Assembly (NCBI GenBank): GCA_026075535.2
Contig: AP026541.1
Coordinates: forward strand, 9,982,001-10,046,000
Direction: 5' to 3'
Source: Tricholoma matsutake
Lineage: Eukaryota; Basidiomycota; Agaricomycetes; Agaricales; Tricholomataceae
DNA: 64,000 nt
A program made the translations under genes and the position numbers. This document shows positions 1 to 9,966 of this stretch, one piece after another; the stretch's first letter is position 1, and each line of letters starts with the position of its first letter. A model generated the notes under the pieces. It was not told the origin of the DNA, searched no databases, and saw only the letters and a program-made list of their open reading frames with translations.

Positions 1-48
1 GCCAAGTTTAAAGAACATACTGCTATTGATAAAACAAGTAGCTATGAT

Positions 49-2475
49 TTGCTAAACCCGCCGGCACCTAAGCCTCATAAGAGAGTGATAAACCCTAAAC
101 TAACCATAGTGGATGCTAAGAAAAAGAAAAAGCTGATTCTGACAGAGCTGATCAGCATTTGCAAACAGTGTCTGGCAGAAGGGAAAATGGTGCCGGAAGT
201 GATCATGCCAGTGGATGTGGCTGGTATGATCAAGGAGTGTGTGGAAGTCCTATGTTTTCAGCAAAAAGTGGGGAACATGGAGAAGCAAATGGTCACTGAG
301 TTCACCAATGTGTTCCAACTGCTATCACATGTTGAGAAACTACCCCAAAACGTGACTGCTAAGATCAAACTCAAGGATGTGGAACAGATGATCAAAACAC
401 GTACATATGCTTGCCCCCAAAAATTTTGTGACACATGGAAGACTTTAATCCAGGAACATCTGGATGCAGGCCATATCAGGCCTTCTTCTTTACCACATGC
501 ATCCCCAGCATTCATCATCCCAAAGGCAGATGCCTCTGTACCACCAAGGTGGGTCAATGACTACTGACAGCTGAATGAAAAACCATCATGGATTCGCATC
601 CACTGCCATGCATTGATGACATGATGAATGACTATGCCAAGGGAAAGATCTGGGGGACTATTGACATGATGAACAGTTTCTTCCAGACACCGATGGAGCC
701 TTCACATATTCCCCTGATGGCAGTCTCCACCTCCTTTGGCCTGTTTGAATGGATGGTAATGCTGATGGGCTTGAAAAACACACTGGTGATCCATCAATGT
801 TGGGTTACTGCTGCCCTGCATGAGTGGATTGGGAAGATATGTCACATTTATCTAGATGACATCGTGATCTGGTCGAACACACTGGAAGAGCATTGCAAAA
901 ATGTATGTGTCATCTTGGTGGTGCTGAGGGAGGCCGGGCTATACTGCAACCCACAAAAGACTCACCTGTTCCAGCTGGAGATCGATTTCTTGGGCCATCA
1001 TGTATCTGCACAAGGTATTGAGGCTGACTCTAAGAAGATGGACAACATCACGAAGTGGCCACGGCCAAGTTCTGCGAAGGAAGTGTGCCAGTTTTTGGGG
1101 CTTGTCCAATATGTGTCCTCCTTTTTGCCTCACACAACTGAACACACACAAATTTTGACAGAGTTGTCCTTGAAAGAGAGTAACAAGACCTTTCTGGGCT
1201 GGGAGAGCAGACATGAATTGGCATTTGAGTTGATCAAAAAGGCGGTTGTCAGCAGGGAGTGCTTGGCGATGATTGACTTTGCACTGATGCCTGGACACAA
1301 GATATTCATGACAATGGATGCCAGTGATTACCAGTCTGGAGCAGTACTCTCTTTTGGGGAATCATGGGAGATAGCACGACCAGTTGCCTTCAATTCTATG
1401 ACATTCAAGAGGGCAGAATTAAACTACCCAGTGCATGAAAAGGAAATGCTGGCAATCATTTCTGTGCATTGCAGAGATGGCATTCAGACCTCATTGGAGT
1501 GCCTTTCATGGTGTATACTGACCATAAAACTCTGGAGAACTTTGACTGCCAATGCGATTTAAACCAATGGCAAGCACCATGGATGGAATTCATGTTGCAA
1601 TATGACTGCAAAATTGTTTACGTGAAAGGAGAGGAAAATTGTGCTGTAGACATGTTATCTTGTACATTGTTTGAGGCGGAAGAAACAGTGTCTATTCCAT
1701 ATCCCCCTGACAACTGCAATTTGGTGGCCATGGTTCTAGGAACAGAGGATAGCTCTTTCATGTGCACCCATGTGATGGCAAAACTGGAAACATTGCCTCT
1801 GCCCATGCAGGTGATCACTCCAACACTAACAAAATCTGCAGATAGAGAGCTGCTGGATGCCATCCGATTGGGTTATGCAGAGGACAGCTGGTGTACTTGT
1901 CTCCTTGAGGTGGCCTTCTTGCCACATACATGGAGTATGGAAAGTTGATGGGCTTCTGTATGTGGGGGACCGACTGATTATCCCGAGGAAGTCGACAGTG
2001 CATGAATCATTGTTCTACCTTGCTCATGATGTCCTAGGTCATTTTGGATTGATGAAATCATATGGGTCTCTCCACAACTCATTCTACTGGCTGAATATGT
2101 GGCATGATTTGGAGCTGGCATATGTGCCGAGCTGTGCAGATTGTCAATGGAACAAGCCAACAATGAAGAAACCCATGGGCCCCTTGCATCCACTACTGAT
2201 ACCTGATTAACATGGAGACTCAGTGGCGATAGACTTCATTGGCCCATTGGCCCATTGCCAGAGGATGAGGGGTACAATTGCATTGTCACTTTTACTGACA
2301 GGTTGAACAGTGATGTTCAGATCATGGTGATGCAGACTAACATCATGGCTGAGGAACTGGTGGTTATATTTTTCAATGAATGGTACTGTGAAAATGGGCT
2401 TCCTCTTGAGATTGTCTTGGACTGCGATAAACTTTTCATGTCAAAATTCTGGGAAGCTCTGCATGGTATCATGGG
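49..2475 (+). pseudogene. Ty3/gypsy element A, pol 5' part (RT, RNase H, integrase N-terminal half), decayed
   Basis: Relic polyprotein of a chromodomain-type Ty3/gypsy retrotransposon. Reverse transcriptase covers about 430-1290 and keeps the catalytic box IYLDDIVIW near 845-872. RNase H follows (DASDYQSGAVLSFG near 1317), then the integrase zinc region (HDVLGHFG, CADCQWNK, 2020-2160) and the start of the DDE core (AIDFIG, FTDRLNSD, 2225-2310). It is broken by TGA at 565 (VNDY-stop-QLNE, arginine expected), frame changes near 1500 and 1900 and TAA at 2208. The core is interrupted at 2476 by T1 and resumes near 6080. The closest relative in the window is the gypsy nested at 50153-55632. The 5' LTR and gag lie outside the window. 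It cannot encode an active enzyme. Confidence 0.93.
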
Positions 2476-2682
2476 GAGCTCTTTACACTGCCCCACATAT
2501 TCCTGGTTATCCCTGCCACAGCTATTGTTCACCAAATGTTGCATTCCTGGCTGTTTTTCCTCCAGTGGGATTCCTGGTTCAGTCCTGGTATATTCCTGGT
2601 AAATCAGGCTCTTCCTGGTACTATTCCAGGAATTCCCCAAGACTTGGACTCTCAGGAATCTGGGGGGACTGACCAGGAATCC

Positions 2683-2800
2683 TGTAGGACTCTATAAGAG
2701 TAACCAGGACTCTGTAGGACTCATCAGGACTCACCAGGACTCACAAGGACTCACAAGGACTCACAAGGACTCACAAGGAATCCAGTAGGATTGAACCAGG
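2683..2800 (+). repeat. Subterminal short tandem repeats, left end of T1
   Basis: Runs of AGGACTCACA / AGGACTCACC, about 10-11 bp each. The right end (4786-4858) carries the same motif in the opposite orientation (GGTGAGTCCT), as do both ends of T2. In hAT and related transposons such arrays often bind transposase; that role is inferred here. Confidence 0.8.
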
Positions 2801-2831
2801 AGTCCTTACTACTACTAAGTAATAAAATAAA

Positions 2832-2911
2832 TGACATGAGCTGAAATTGAACCCTAGGCATGAGACAACAACATTTTAGCATAGCCAACATAACCACTAC
2901 ACCACATAGAC
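2832..2911 (-). ncRNA. tRNA-like module (pol III promoter-like), outward facing, left end of T1
   Basis: Read on the minus strand this has a box-A-like TGGTGTAGTGGTTATG and, about 50 nt later, a box-B-like GGGTTCAATTTC (consensus GGTTCGANTCC, with CG to CA decay). Spacing matches a tRNA or the head of a tRNA-derived SINE. It does not fold into a complete tRNA with an acceptor stem that I can see, so it is not called as a tRNA gene. Transcription would run toward the left terminus. Confidence 0.6.
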
Positions 2912-3141
2912 TTATGAGGTATGTCCGCTTACTGCTCTAGGTACCATTGGGGTGGCTGTGCATGACAAAGCACACAGCCGCATATCAACATTGCCAGCTC
3001 ATCCATCCACCATCATCACCACTCTCGACGACGACGCCACCTCCCTTCCACTGCCTCCCCTCTGTCAACACCTGTCGCCACTGCTCCTATGGCCACCACC
3101 ACCTTGTCTAATGCCACCAATGGCCGCATTTGAACCACCTC

Positions 3142-3495
3142 GGGCCCAAACGGTGACAGATGTTGTTTGGGGCCCAGGTAATGTTTTTTACTTTTTTTTT
3201 ATTGTACTAACTAATATTTTCTTTCCTTCTTTAGGTTCTAACTATATCATGACAACAAGACGACACCAAATGACAAATGAAGAATGATGAGTGAGCAACA
3301 GATGACAGATGACAAACAACAAATGACAAATGACAAATGATGAACAAAGAAATGGAGAACGATGATGCAGAGAGGGAAGGCCATAAGGAAACGGGCCCAA
3401 ATGACATACACTGTCGTTTGGGCCCCAGGTAAGTTTTTTTTTTGTTTGTTTCATTCTTTTTTGATTAATATTAGTTTTCTTTTGAATTTTTATAG
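3142..3495 (+). other. Two palindrome-plus-intron units in T1
   Basis: Unit 1: palindrome 3142-3175 (GGGCCCAAAC..GTTTGGGGCCC), then CAG and a donor-like GTAATG at 3178, branch-like TACTAACTAA (3205-3214), pyrimidine tract and acceptor TTTAG ending at 3234, giving a 57-nt intron. Unit 2: palindrome 3393-3425 (GGGCCCAAATGAC..GTCGTTTGGGCCC), donor GTAAGT at 3429 and acceptor TATAG ending at 3495. The intervening 'exon' has many stops in all frames and is rich in ATGACAA repeats, so it looks non-coding. Splicing is inferred from consensus sites only. Confidence 0.65.
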
Positions 3496-3542
3496 TTTCT
3501 CATTGTATGATGCAACCCACCACTGCCACCACACCCTCCACC

Positions 3543-3787
3543 GCTGTGAGCAGCTGCTCGTGGGGTGGAAATGGGGAGCGATGATGAGGACCATGGAGAC
3601 AGAGATGAGGAGCTGCAAATGATGAGAGCAGCAGGGTGGCAAGGCCCAAAATGACGAGAGCAGCAGGGTGGCAAGACAAGGATGGGAGGACAACAGATGA
3701 CCACAAAAACGATGGGACAGGGAGGACAATGGATGACAAGCATGACCCAGCACCCAGCACCGCCGCTGTGAGCAACTGCTCGCAGGG
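3543..3787. repeat. Two copies of the GAGCA-nn-TGCTC palindrome (family P2)
   Basis: Copies at 3543-3566 and 3765-3787 read CTGTGAGCAGCTGCTCGTGG and CTGTGAGCAACTGCTCGCAG, each followed by GGTGG. They belong to a family with about 21 members in the window. Confidence 0.8.
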
Positions 3788-4060
3788 TGGAAGGAGGGGT
3801 GTGAGGATGGAGATGACCATGCAATGACAACAGGACACCAGCACCAGGGAATGCAACACAGCCAGGACAGCGACAGTGAAGCCAGGATGACAAACAGGTG
3901 CGAGGATGGAGATGACCACACAATGACAACAGGACACCAGCACCAGGGAATGCAACACAGCCAGGACAGCGACAGCAAAGCCAGGACAACAAACGGGTGC
4001 GAGGATGGAGATGACCATGCAATGACAACAGGACACCAGCACCAGGACGGCAATGATGAC
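3785..4060. repeat. 99-bp tandem repeat, about 2.7 units
   Basis: The string CAATGACAACAGGACACC recurs at 3822, 3921 and 4020, exactly 99 bp apart, with the surrounding sequence nearly identical. Because 99 is a multiple of three, long ORFs appear on both strands here; none resembles a known protein. Confidence 0.85.
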
Positions 4061-4226
4061 CAGGAAGGGCATGACCAGGAGCAGTATGGAAACGATGCCC
4101 CCAGGAAGGGCATGACCAGGAGCAGCACAGAAATGACACCCAGGATGGCAATGACGAGGACAGCGACAATGAAGGCCCAGCACCCAGGACGACAGGGACA
4201 GGACGACAGGCACGACTCACCAGGCC

Positions 4227-4479
4227 ACCCCCGCATTTTGCATGGGGCAGTTTTTTTCATTTTTTATCTATGGTAATACCTTCCCCCTCGCCTGTGTTTT
4301 ATGTGGGTAAGGGGTTTTTCTTTCTTTTTCTTTATAATTGTAGTGCTCCCCTTGCATTCAACGCAAGGGGAGATTAGTTTTATATGTATATATTTGTAGG
4401 ACTCCCCCTCGCACCTTGTGTGGGGGAGGTTTTTTTTTATGTAATTAATGGTGTATCCCTTGCATCCAACGTGAGGGAT
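4227..4479. repeat. Series of five hairpins with T-rich tails (T1)
   Basis: Hairpins at 4227-4246, 4279-4312, 4346-4372 (CTCCCCTTGC..GCAAGGGGAG), 4402-4428 (CTCCCCCTCGCAC..GTGTGGGGGAG) and 4455-4479 (ATCCCTTGC..GTGAGGGAT). Most are followed by a T-rich run, as in pol III or intrinsic-terminator-like structures. The same five recur in reverse order and orientation in T2 (60218-60464). Confidence 0.75.
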
Positions 4480-4583
4480 GTAGTTAATAAATTTTATTTG
4501 ATCTTAATTGTGAGCTTCAAGAGAGAAATAGCTAAGTTTGAGTTTGAGGGTATAAATACACTTTTATATTGGCAGCTAATAAT

Positions 4584-4670
4584 TCTCCTGTGGCTCAACT
4601 GGTTAAGCACTTGTTTGGTTTGTCATGTGATTCTTGATCATGAGTTCTAGAGTTCAATCCCTGCTCTGAA
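4584..4670 (+). ncRNA. tRNA-like module, outward facing, right end of T1
   Basis: Box-A-like TGGCTCAACTGGTTAAGCAC at 4591 and box-B-like GAGTTCAATCCC at about 4650. The order and spacing are those of a tRNA-derived pol III promoter. Direction is toward the right terminus. An equivalent module lies at 60031-60114 (minus) in T2. Confidence 0.65.
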
Positions 4671-4785
4671 CAAGTTTATTTTGTAGGTACTTTGTGAAAT
4701 TCATGAAGTCCGAAGCACTTGAAACTTGTAAGATTTCTCAAATTGACTTTCTATTATGGTATGACTTTAGGGTATTGAGTCTCAC

Positions 4786-4858
4786 TGGATTCCTGGTGAG
4801 TCCTGGTGAGTCCTGGTGAGTCCTGGTGAGTCCTACTGGATTCCTGGAGGATTCCTCC
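4786..4858 (-). repeat. Subterminal short tandem repeats, right end of T1
   Basis: Four to five copies of GGTGAGTCCT, the reverse complement of the left-end motif, directly inside the right TIR. Confidence 0.8.
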
Positions 4859-4896
4859 AGGACTATGTGGGGCAGTGTAAAGTTCAGTATCATGGG

Positions 4897-6079
4897 CATG
4901 AAACTGAAGATGTCATCCACATTGATAGGTTGTCTCCTTGGCTCAAAGGCCAATTCACTATTACAACCACATTCTAATCACATCACCTAACTCCTATGAT
5001 GTCCCAGAAGCAACACGACCACTCTCGACCAAGTCTATCGATTGTGATATCATATTGACCTCATCAAAACATCACCAGCAACATTGATCGTACTTAGAAA
5101 CTACATTGCACAACTCTAGGACTACCTCGAAATGCTGTAAGAACCCTCTGAACGAACATCGAGTATCCCCAATCAACTTTGAACAACTGCGACCACGATC
5201 GAACATCATCAAGCATTATTGATCAACATTGAGAAACTATGAGCAACATTGGGCACCACATTTGTTATCTAAATGGTGGAATACCATGTGCCAGGGAGTA
5301 TTCCAACTCATGCTCAAACCTGCTGATAATAGGTCAGCCTCATTCCAAGTCCCTATCGCATACAGAACCCACTGGATGGATTATTGCGACACTTAGCGCG
5401 GTTTATACACAAAGGACAGTCTCCTTTTAGTTCTTTCCCTTTATTACTCCTTTGTCATATGATATATCTCTTTCTTGTTCGGATTCCAGTCTCATTTTGG
5501 CCTCATGTTTTAACTCATATCTTTTGCCTCATGTTCTTACACATGTTTCTTATACCATTTTAGGAAGTTTCTCTTAAAACATATAAAAGTCTGTAGTATC
5601 TACTTGGGAATACAAGAAATCATCTTCACATATCGCCTCATATAAAGTTCTAAGAATCTGATCTATCCTCTAAAAAGTCTAAAAACTTCTACGAGTTTTC
5701 TTGATCAATGAGAAACCTCTATGACCATCATCGTCCTCAATCAACCTTTGATCAAATCATCGCTAGCACTAGTAACTACTCTGACACTTCCTAGCCATCA
5801 GCTATAACCTCAATTGATCTTCCAAAAGCCCTTAGAATTCACACATTGACCCTTGATGATAAACATTGTTTGCCATCAATCTCGTTGATCCTCTTCGATA
5901 TCGATCAATACTGCATTGGACTGTGCCAAACACCTTCCTCCCTCATAGAACTATGTTTACAACTAGTATCAACTAGTTGTCTTCCCTTTGGTCAGACTAC
6001 AAACATTCAGAACATCTCGCACCCTTCCTCTGACTTGTGCAAATATCATTGGTTGCCTCATCGGCAGTTTTGGTGGTTT
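4897..6079. other. Unassigned inserted segment between T1 and the rest of gypsy A
   Basis: About 1.2 kb that is not gypsy sequence, although the integrase of gypsy A continues only at about 6080. Several short ORFs exist but none is recognisable. No TIR, LTR or tandem repeat was found. It may be the remains of another element into which T1 inserted. Confidence 0.5.
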
Positions 6080-6935
6080 TCCCAGGTTGAGTATCATCAG
6101 CGTATCACCCTCAATCAGATGGCACTAGTGAACAGTCCAACAAAACAATAAACCAGTGTCTCCATTATCATGTGGAGCACAATCAGCTGGGGTGGAAAAG
6201 GGCACTATGTTGCATACATTTCGACATTATGAACACTATCAATGGGTCGATGGGGTTCTCCCCTTTTCAACTGTGAATGGGACATAGCCCCCACACAATC
6301 CCTCCCCTGGTAAAATTGCTGGGGGGCAAAGTCAAAGATATACAAGCAGTGTATGTAATTGAGAGGCTGCAACAGGATGTTAAAGAGGCACAGCATAACA
6401 TGCTTTGCACTAAGATTTCTCAAGCACTCTCTGCTGATCAACATTGCTCTAATGATTTTCCCTTTAGTAAAGGAAGTCATGTTGTGCTATCTACATTACA
6501 CAGACACTGAGACTATAAAGCAAAGGGAGAGAAATGGGTTGCAAAATTTATGCCATGGTATGACAGGCCTTATTTGGTTACAGATGCAGCACCAGAGGTC
6601 TTGACCATCATGGTTGACATGCCAAATAACCCAAACACATTCCCAATGTTTCACACCTCACAAGCACTGCCCTTCATGGAAAATAACAAAGATCTCTTCC
6701 CTTCTCAAGAAGAGGAATGCCCAGAAGCAGTTGTTATCAAAGGTGAGGATGAATACTATGTGGACCAGATCCTGGAGGAGAGAAAATGGGGAAGGGTGCA
6801 CAATATCTGGTCAGATGGTGTGGTTATGGGCCAGAGGAAGATTGTTGGTTGCCAGGATGTGAACTGCAAGACTGGGAGGCTCTGGACATCTGGTTGGCAT
6901 GGAAGGAAGCAGGTTGAAGTATGTAGCTTTCTTTG
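6080..6935 (+). pseudogene. Ty3/gypsy element A, integrase C-terminal half and chromodomain, decayed
   Basis: Continuation of the pol relic cut at 2476. SAYHPQSDGTSE at 6095-6130 is the end of the integrase DDE core. It is followed by the integrase C-terminal domain and a chromodomain (YYVDQILEERKWG near 6758, then in another frame WCGYGPEEDCWLP near 6812). Several frame changes are present. A terminal chromodomain places the element among the chromoviruses; in that group the domain guides integration into heterochromatin. Confidence 0.88.
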
Positions 6936-7043
6936 GTTTGCTGGCCAGTAGCTTTTCCCCGCTGGGGTTTTTAAAGCACCTGTGCTCATGCCTTTTTTTT
7001 TACTTAAATTTTGTTCCATGGGGAGACATTTTTTGATTTTTCA

Positions 7044-7433
7044 GGGGGGGGGAGGGTGTAACAATGTCACTTATTTACACTTATTTACTGCTCGGATTGC
7101 ATCCTTGGACCAATACAGATGACATGGAGCTATCTTTTCTTACCATCATCACCTTCATCACCATTGATAGAGATCTCTTGCTTATAAAACACCTCTTTTG
7201 CCTGCTTATTTCTGAGTCCAACTCTAGTGAAGTGCATGCCCCTAACACAGTGCATGCTTACATCTAGTTACTGATTATGATTACCAATCAACACATCAAT
7301 AGGTTATATAAATATTTGTTGCACATAGTTTGGAATAATAAGTCTGTTGAAAGGTTGCCTGGTTAGGGAACCTCACTCAATATTCAGGCAGACAGACAGG
7401 AATAGGTTATCTTTGTTGCAAGAGAGGAAGGGA
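7044..7433 (+). repeat. Polypurine tract and 3' LTR (truncated) of gypsy A
   Basis: A purine run (7044-7056, mostly G) directly precedes TGTAACAATG at 7057, the expected start of a 3' LTR. The sequence then runs AT-rich without an ORF until a hAT-like end at 7434. The matching 5' LTR is outside the window, so the right boundary cannot be checked. Confidence 0.6.
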
Positions 7434-7661
7434 TAGTGTTTAAAGGTCTGGTTCAGTCTGGTTTTTTGACCTCCAAGAGGGACAACTGGGACTGCAATTG
7501 GTCTGAACTGTCACCCAAAATAGAAGGACCACAACCAAACTGACTAGGACTGGTCCTAGTCAGTTTAGTTGCCCTGAAAAAACTGGTTGGCACCAGTTAT
7601 TCCAGTCAATTTTGTCCCTAACTAAATTTACTGTATATTAAATAAGACTAATTACATTACA

Positions 7662-8183
7662 CCCTGTGAGCAGGTGCTCGCAGTGGTGACAATAGAACTA
7701 AAATAAAGTAAAATAAGACAAACAAAAAAAAAGGCCCCATCATCTCGCGAGTGGGGTAATGCCATCGTTGGGTTCATTGGTGCCATGTTGCCATCCCCGC
7801 CATTTTTGTTGTCATCATCCCTGCATTGTCATCCCCACTTTTGGTTCTTTGCCCCCCTGTTCATTATTCCTGACTGTCATTTGTTGGCGTTGGCATCGAT
7901 GCTTGTTGGTGTTGGTGTTCATTGGTGTTGGCAGTGTTTGTTGGCATTGGCATTCATTGTTGTTGGCATTCATTGTTGTTGGCATTCATTGTCATTGGTG
8001 TTTGTTGGTGTTGGCATTGTTCATTGTCCTGGCTTCCATCATCGTCAGCACCACCATCTCCCCCTATGAGCAGTGGCTTGCAGGTGGGGTGGTGGCACTC
8101 TGTGATGTGGAATCCATGTCATCATCATTGTTGTTGTCCAGAAATGGGGCCCGTTGCGACCCTGTGAGCAGAGGCTCACAGTG
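7662..8183. repeat. P2 palindromes in H1 (three copies)
   Basis: Copies at 7662-7684 (CTGTGAGCAGGTGCTCGCAG), 8061-8084 (TATGAGCAGTGGCTTGCAGG) and 8160-8183 (CTGTGAGCAGAGGCTCACAG). The centre varies while both arms stay complementary or wobble-paired. Confidence 0.8.
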
Positions 8184-8283
8184 GTGGTGCAGGGCATGGG
8201 TAGGGGTTGTTATCAACAAGCAAGAACCTAAAATAGAAGAAAGATTAGTTAGATAGACATAAGAAATTAATGATAAAAAACTC

Positions 8284-8560
8284 ACCCATGGCCCAAATGA
8301 CTCTAGTGGTCATTTGGGCTCAGTATCCCATGTCATTGTTGCTTGCATTGTTGTTGTCATTGGCTGGCATTGGCTGGCATTGGTGCCAGTGCAGCGTTGC
8401 ATCGGGAGGGCATTGGGCTGGGCTTGGATTGGGTGGTGTCATTGTCAAAAGGCAAGAAACTAAAAAGAATAAAAATGTGTGAGGAGAGAAGAAATCAACA
8501 ATAAAAAAGATACCTGGGAACCAAACAAGTAGCTCATCGTTGGGGCCCACTTTGTGGTCA
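8284..8560 (-). other. P1 palindromes with donor-like sites in H1
   Basis: On the minus strand, a GTCATTTGGGCC palindrome arm (8288-8320) is followed by GTGAGT, and a second, diverged copy (8517-8555) is followed by a GTATC donor-like site. The A/T-rich stretches after each resemble short introns. Inferred from consensus only. Confidence 0.5.
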
Positions 8561-8654
8561 TTCAGTTGAAGTTGTTGGCGGTGAGAGGAGAGGACGCAAG
8601 TGATTCTTGGTTGTAGGAATTGTTTGGCAAGTGGTGCCACTTTCTTTTTTTGGG

Positions 8655-8705
8655 GTGCAAGCACAACCAAATGGTCTGTGTGCAGCCATGGGGTATATAA
8701 GGACT
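8655..8705 (+). promoter_or_regulatory. Conserved TATA module
   Basis: CCAAATGGTCTGTGTGCAG followed by GGGGTATATAAGG. Related modules lie at 11050-11110, 11513-11570 and, as a mirrored pair, at about 61635-61680 and 61745-61790. Each combines ATGGTCYRTGCAC with GGGTATATAAACCC. A core promoter is the simplest reading; no start site is demonstrated. Confidence 0.55.
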
Positions 8706-9036
8706 CATTTCATATGAGCTTTTTACTCCTGGGCTTGTTCCATTACCCATTCCTATATGTAGCACTTGGTATAAATAGTATAAATGTATTTATTCGTTGT
8801 ATTTTTCTAGTAAAGTAAGTAGTATTACATGAGTATGTACTACCATAAGAAGACCGGTTGCAACTGATTGCAACCAGTTTTTGAACGGTTTTTAAATACT
8901 TTCAAATTGAGGCAACCAGCAACCCAACCAACCCCAAAACTGAGCAACTGCAACCAACAGTTTGGTTGCATTCAGTTGGGTTGGGTTCGGTTTCAGTCTT
9001 TTTTTTTGGTCTAGTCAACTGGACCTTAAAACACTA

Positions 9037-9966
9037 GTCATTCCCCTCTCCCTCTCTTTGTCATCATGGTTTTTTCTCTCTTTGTGGTCCCCTCCCACTC
9101 ATTGTTGTCCCCCTCCCTCTTGTTGTTGTCCCCACCTCCCTCTTGTTGTTGTCCCCACCTCCCTCTTGTTGTTGTCCCCACCTCCCTCTTGTTGTTGTCC
9201 CCACCTCCCTCTTGTTGTTGTCCCCACCTCCCTCTTGTTGTTGTCCCCACCTCCCTCTTGTTGTTGTCCCCACCTCCCTCTTGTTGTTGTCCCCACCTCC
9301 CTCTTGTTGTTGTCCCCACCTCCCTCTTGTTGTTGTCCCCACCTCCCTCTTGTTGTTGTCCCCTCCCTCCTGCCCACCCTGTGAGCAGGGGCTCGCAGTG
9401 GTTGTGGTGGTGGTGGCATCATCCCCATCCCCCTCAGTCGTCCTTGTCATCAGTCCACCTGCAATCCACCCCACGAGCAGTTGCTCATGAGGCTGGGGGC
9501 AGGTGGTGTGCTTTATCATTGGTCCTCTCCCCTTGTTGTTGTTGTCCCCTGTTGTTATTGGTTTGTCATAGAGCACCCGCGATCCACCTTGTGAGCAGGG
9601 GCTTGCAACGGTGGTGGCAGGTGCTGGTCGGCATTGCTATCCTGTCATCATCATTGTAGTAGTAGTAGTAGTATTTTAGCTAGTACCTAAAAAAATTGTT
9701 AGCAGGAAAATAATGAAACAAGAGTAAAAAAAACACTTATCAACAGCCCAAGAGACATCCAGCAATGTCTCTTGGGCCTTTTTTTTCATTTGCTTTGCCT
9801 CCTCATTGTTTCCCCCTCATCTCCAGTCTTCTTGTCAATCTGTCACAGTCCCATCATTCTGTTTGGCCTGGTGGTGGCATTGCTGTTATCTCACTGTTTT
9901 GAAGTGGCACCCATTCCCACCCCATGAGCAGGTGCTTGTGGTGGTGGTTCTCAGTGCTGTGGTGGT
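9037..9966. repeat. Minisatellite and palindrome region between H1 and H2
   Basis: 9111-9365 holds about 11 units of a 23-bp repeat (CTCCCTCTTGTTGTTGTCCC plus CAC). P2 palindromes follow at 9378-9401, 9469-9491, 9588-9610 and 9919-9941, and a P1 palindrome at 9747-9780 (GCCCAAGAGACAT..ATGTCTCTTGGGC). The long ORFs on both strands come from the repeat. The segment may be the interior of a larger element into which H2 inserted. Confidence 0.75.

Larger units (their letters stand above)
2476..4887 (+). mobile_element. T1: non-autonomous TIR element with tRNA-like ends (hAT-like)
   Basis: A 2.4-kb element inserted into the integrase region of gypsy A. Its ends share a perfect 18-bp inverted repeat, TTTACACTGCCCCACATA (2482-2499 and 4864-4881), preceded by 6 less conserved bases (GAGCTC, CTGAAC). 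It is flanked by a 9-bp direct repeat TATCATGGG (2467-2475 and 4888-4896). Order inside: subterminal short repeats, outward tRNA-like module (minus), two palindrome-plus-intron units, 99-bp tandem repeats, five hairpins with T-rich tails, second outward tRNA-like module (plus), subterminal repeats. No transposase ORF is seen. The same layout recurs in T2 (48614-63774). Assignment to hAT rests only on the 8-9-bp duplication and is uncertain. Confidence 0.85.
7434..9036. mobile_element. hAT-like non-autonomous element H1
   Basis: Left end TAGTGTTTAAAGGTC (7434) and right end GACCTTAAAACACTA (9036, written on the plus strand) form an imperfect TIR that fits the YARNG start of hAT elements. Both ends are followed inward by diverged (A)CCGGTT / CAGTCTGGTTTTTT sequence, as in H2-H4. 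The 8-bp flanks (GGAAGGGA, GTCATTCC) do not match, so the two ends may come from different insertions. Inside: three P2 palindromes, two P1 palindromes next to donor-like sites, GTTGGCATTCATT repeats and a TATA module. No transposase ORF. Confidence 0.55.

Noticed and set aside
2832..2911. Functional tRNA gene
   Set aside because: Box A and box B are present but decayed and no acceptor stem or normal anticodon arm is apparent; called tRNA-like only. The same holds for the other three modules.
3471..4276. Overlapping long ORFs on both strands of T1
   Set aside because: Produced by a 99-bp tandem repeat (multiple of three) in CpG-poor low-complexity DNA; no domain, no consistent frame in T2.
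7434..9036. Clean target duplication for H1
   Set aside because: The 8-bp flanks do not match, so the two ends may not belong to one insertion event.
9111..9365. CRISPR-like array
   Set aside because: Units are contiguous without variable spacers, and the genome is eukaryotic.
9038..9659. Long ORFs on both strands (up to 197 codons)
   Set aside because: They are generated by a 23-bp minisatellite and exist in several frames on both strands; composition is a pure repeat of a few residues.
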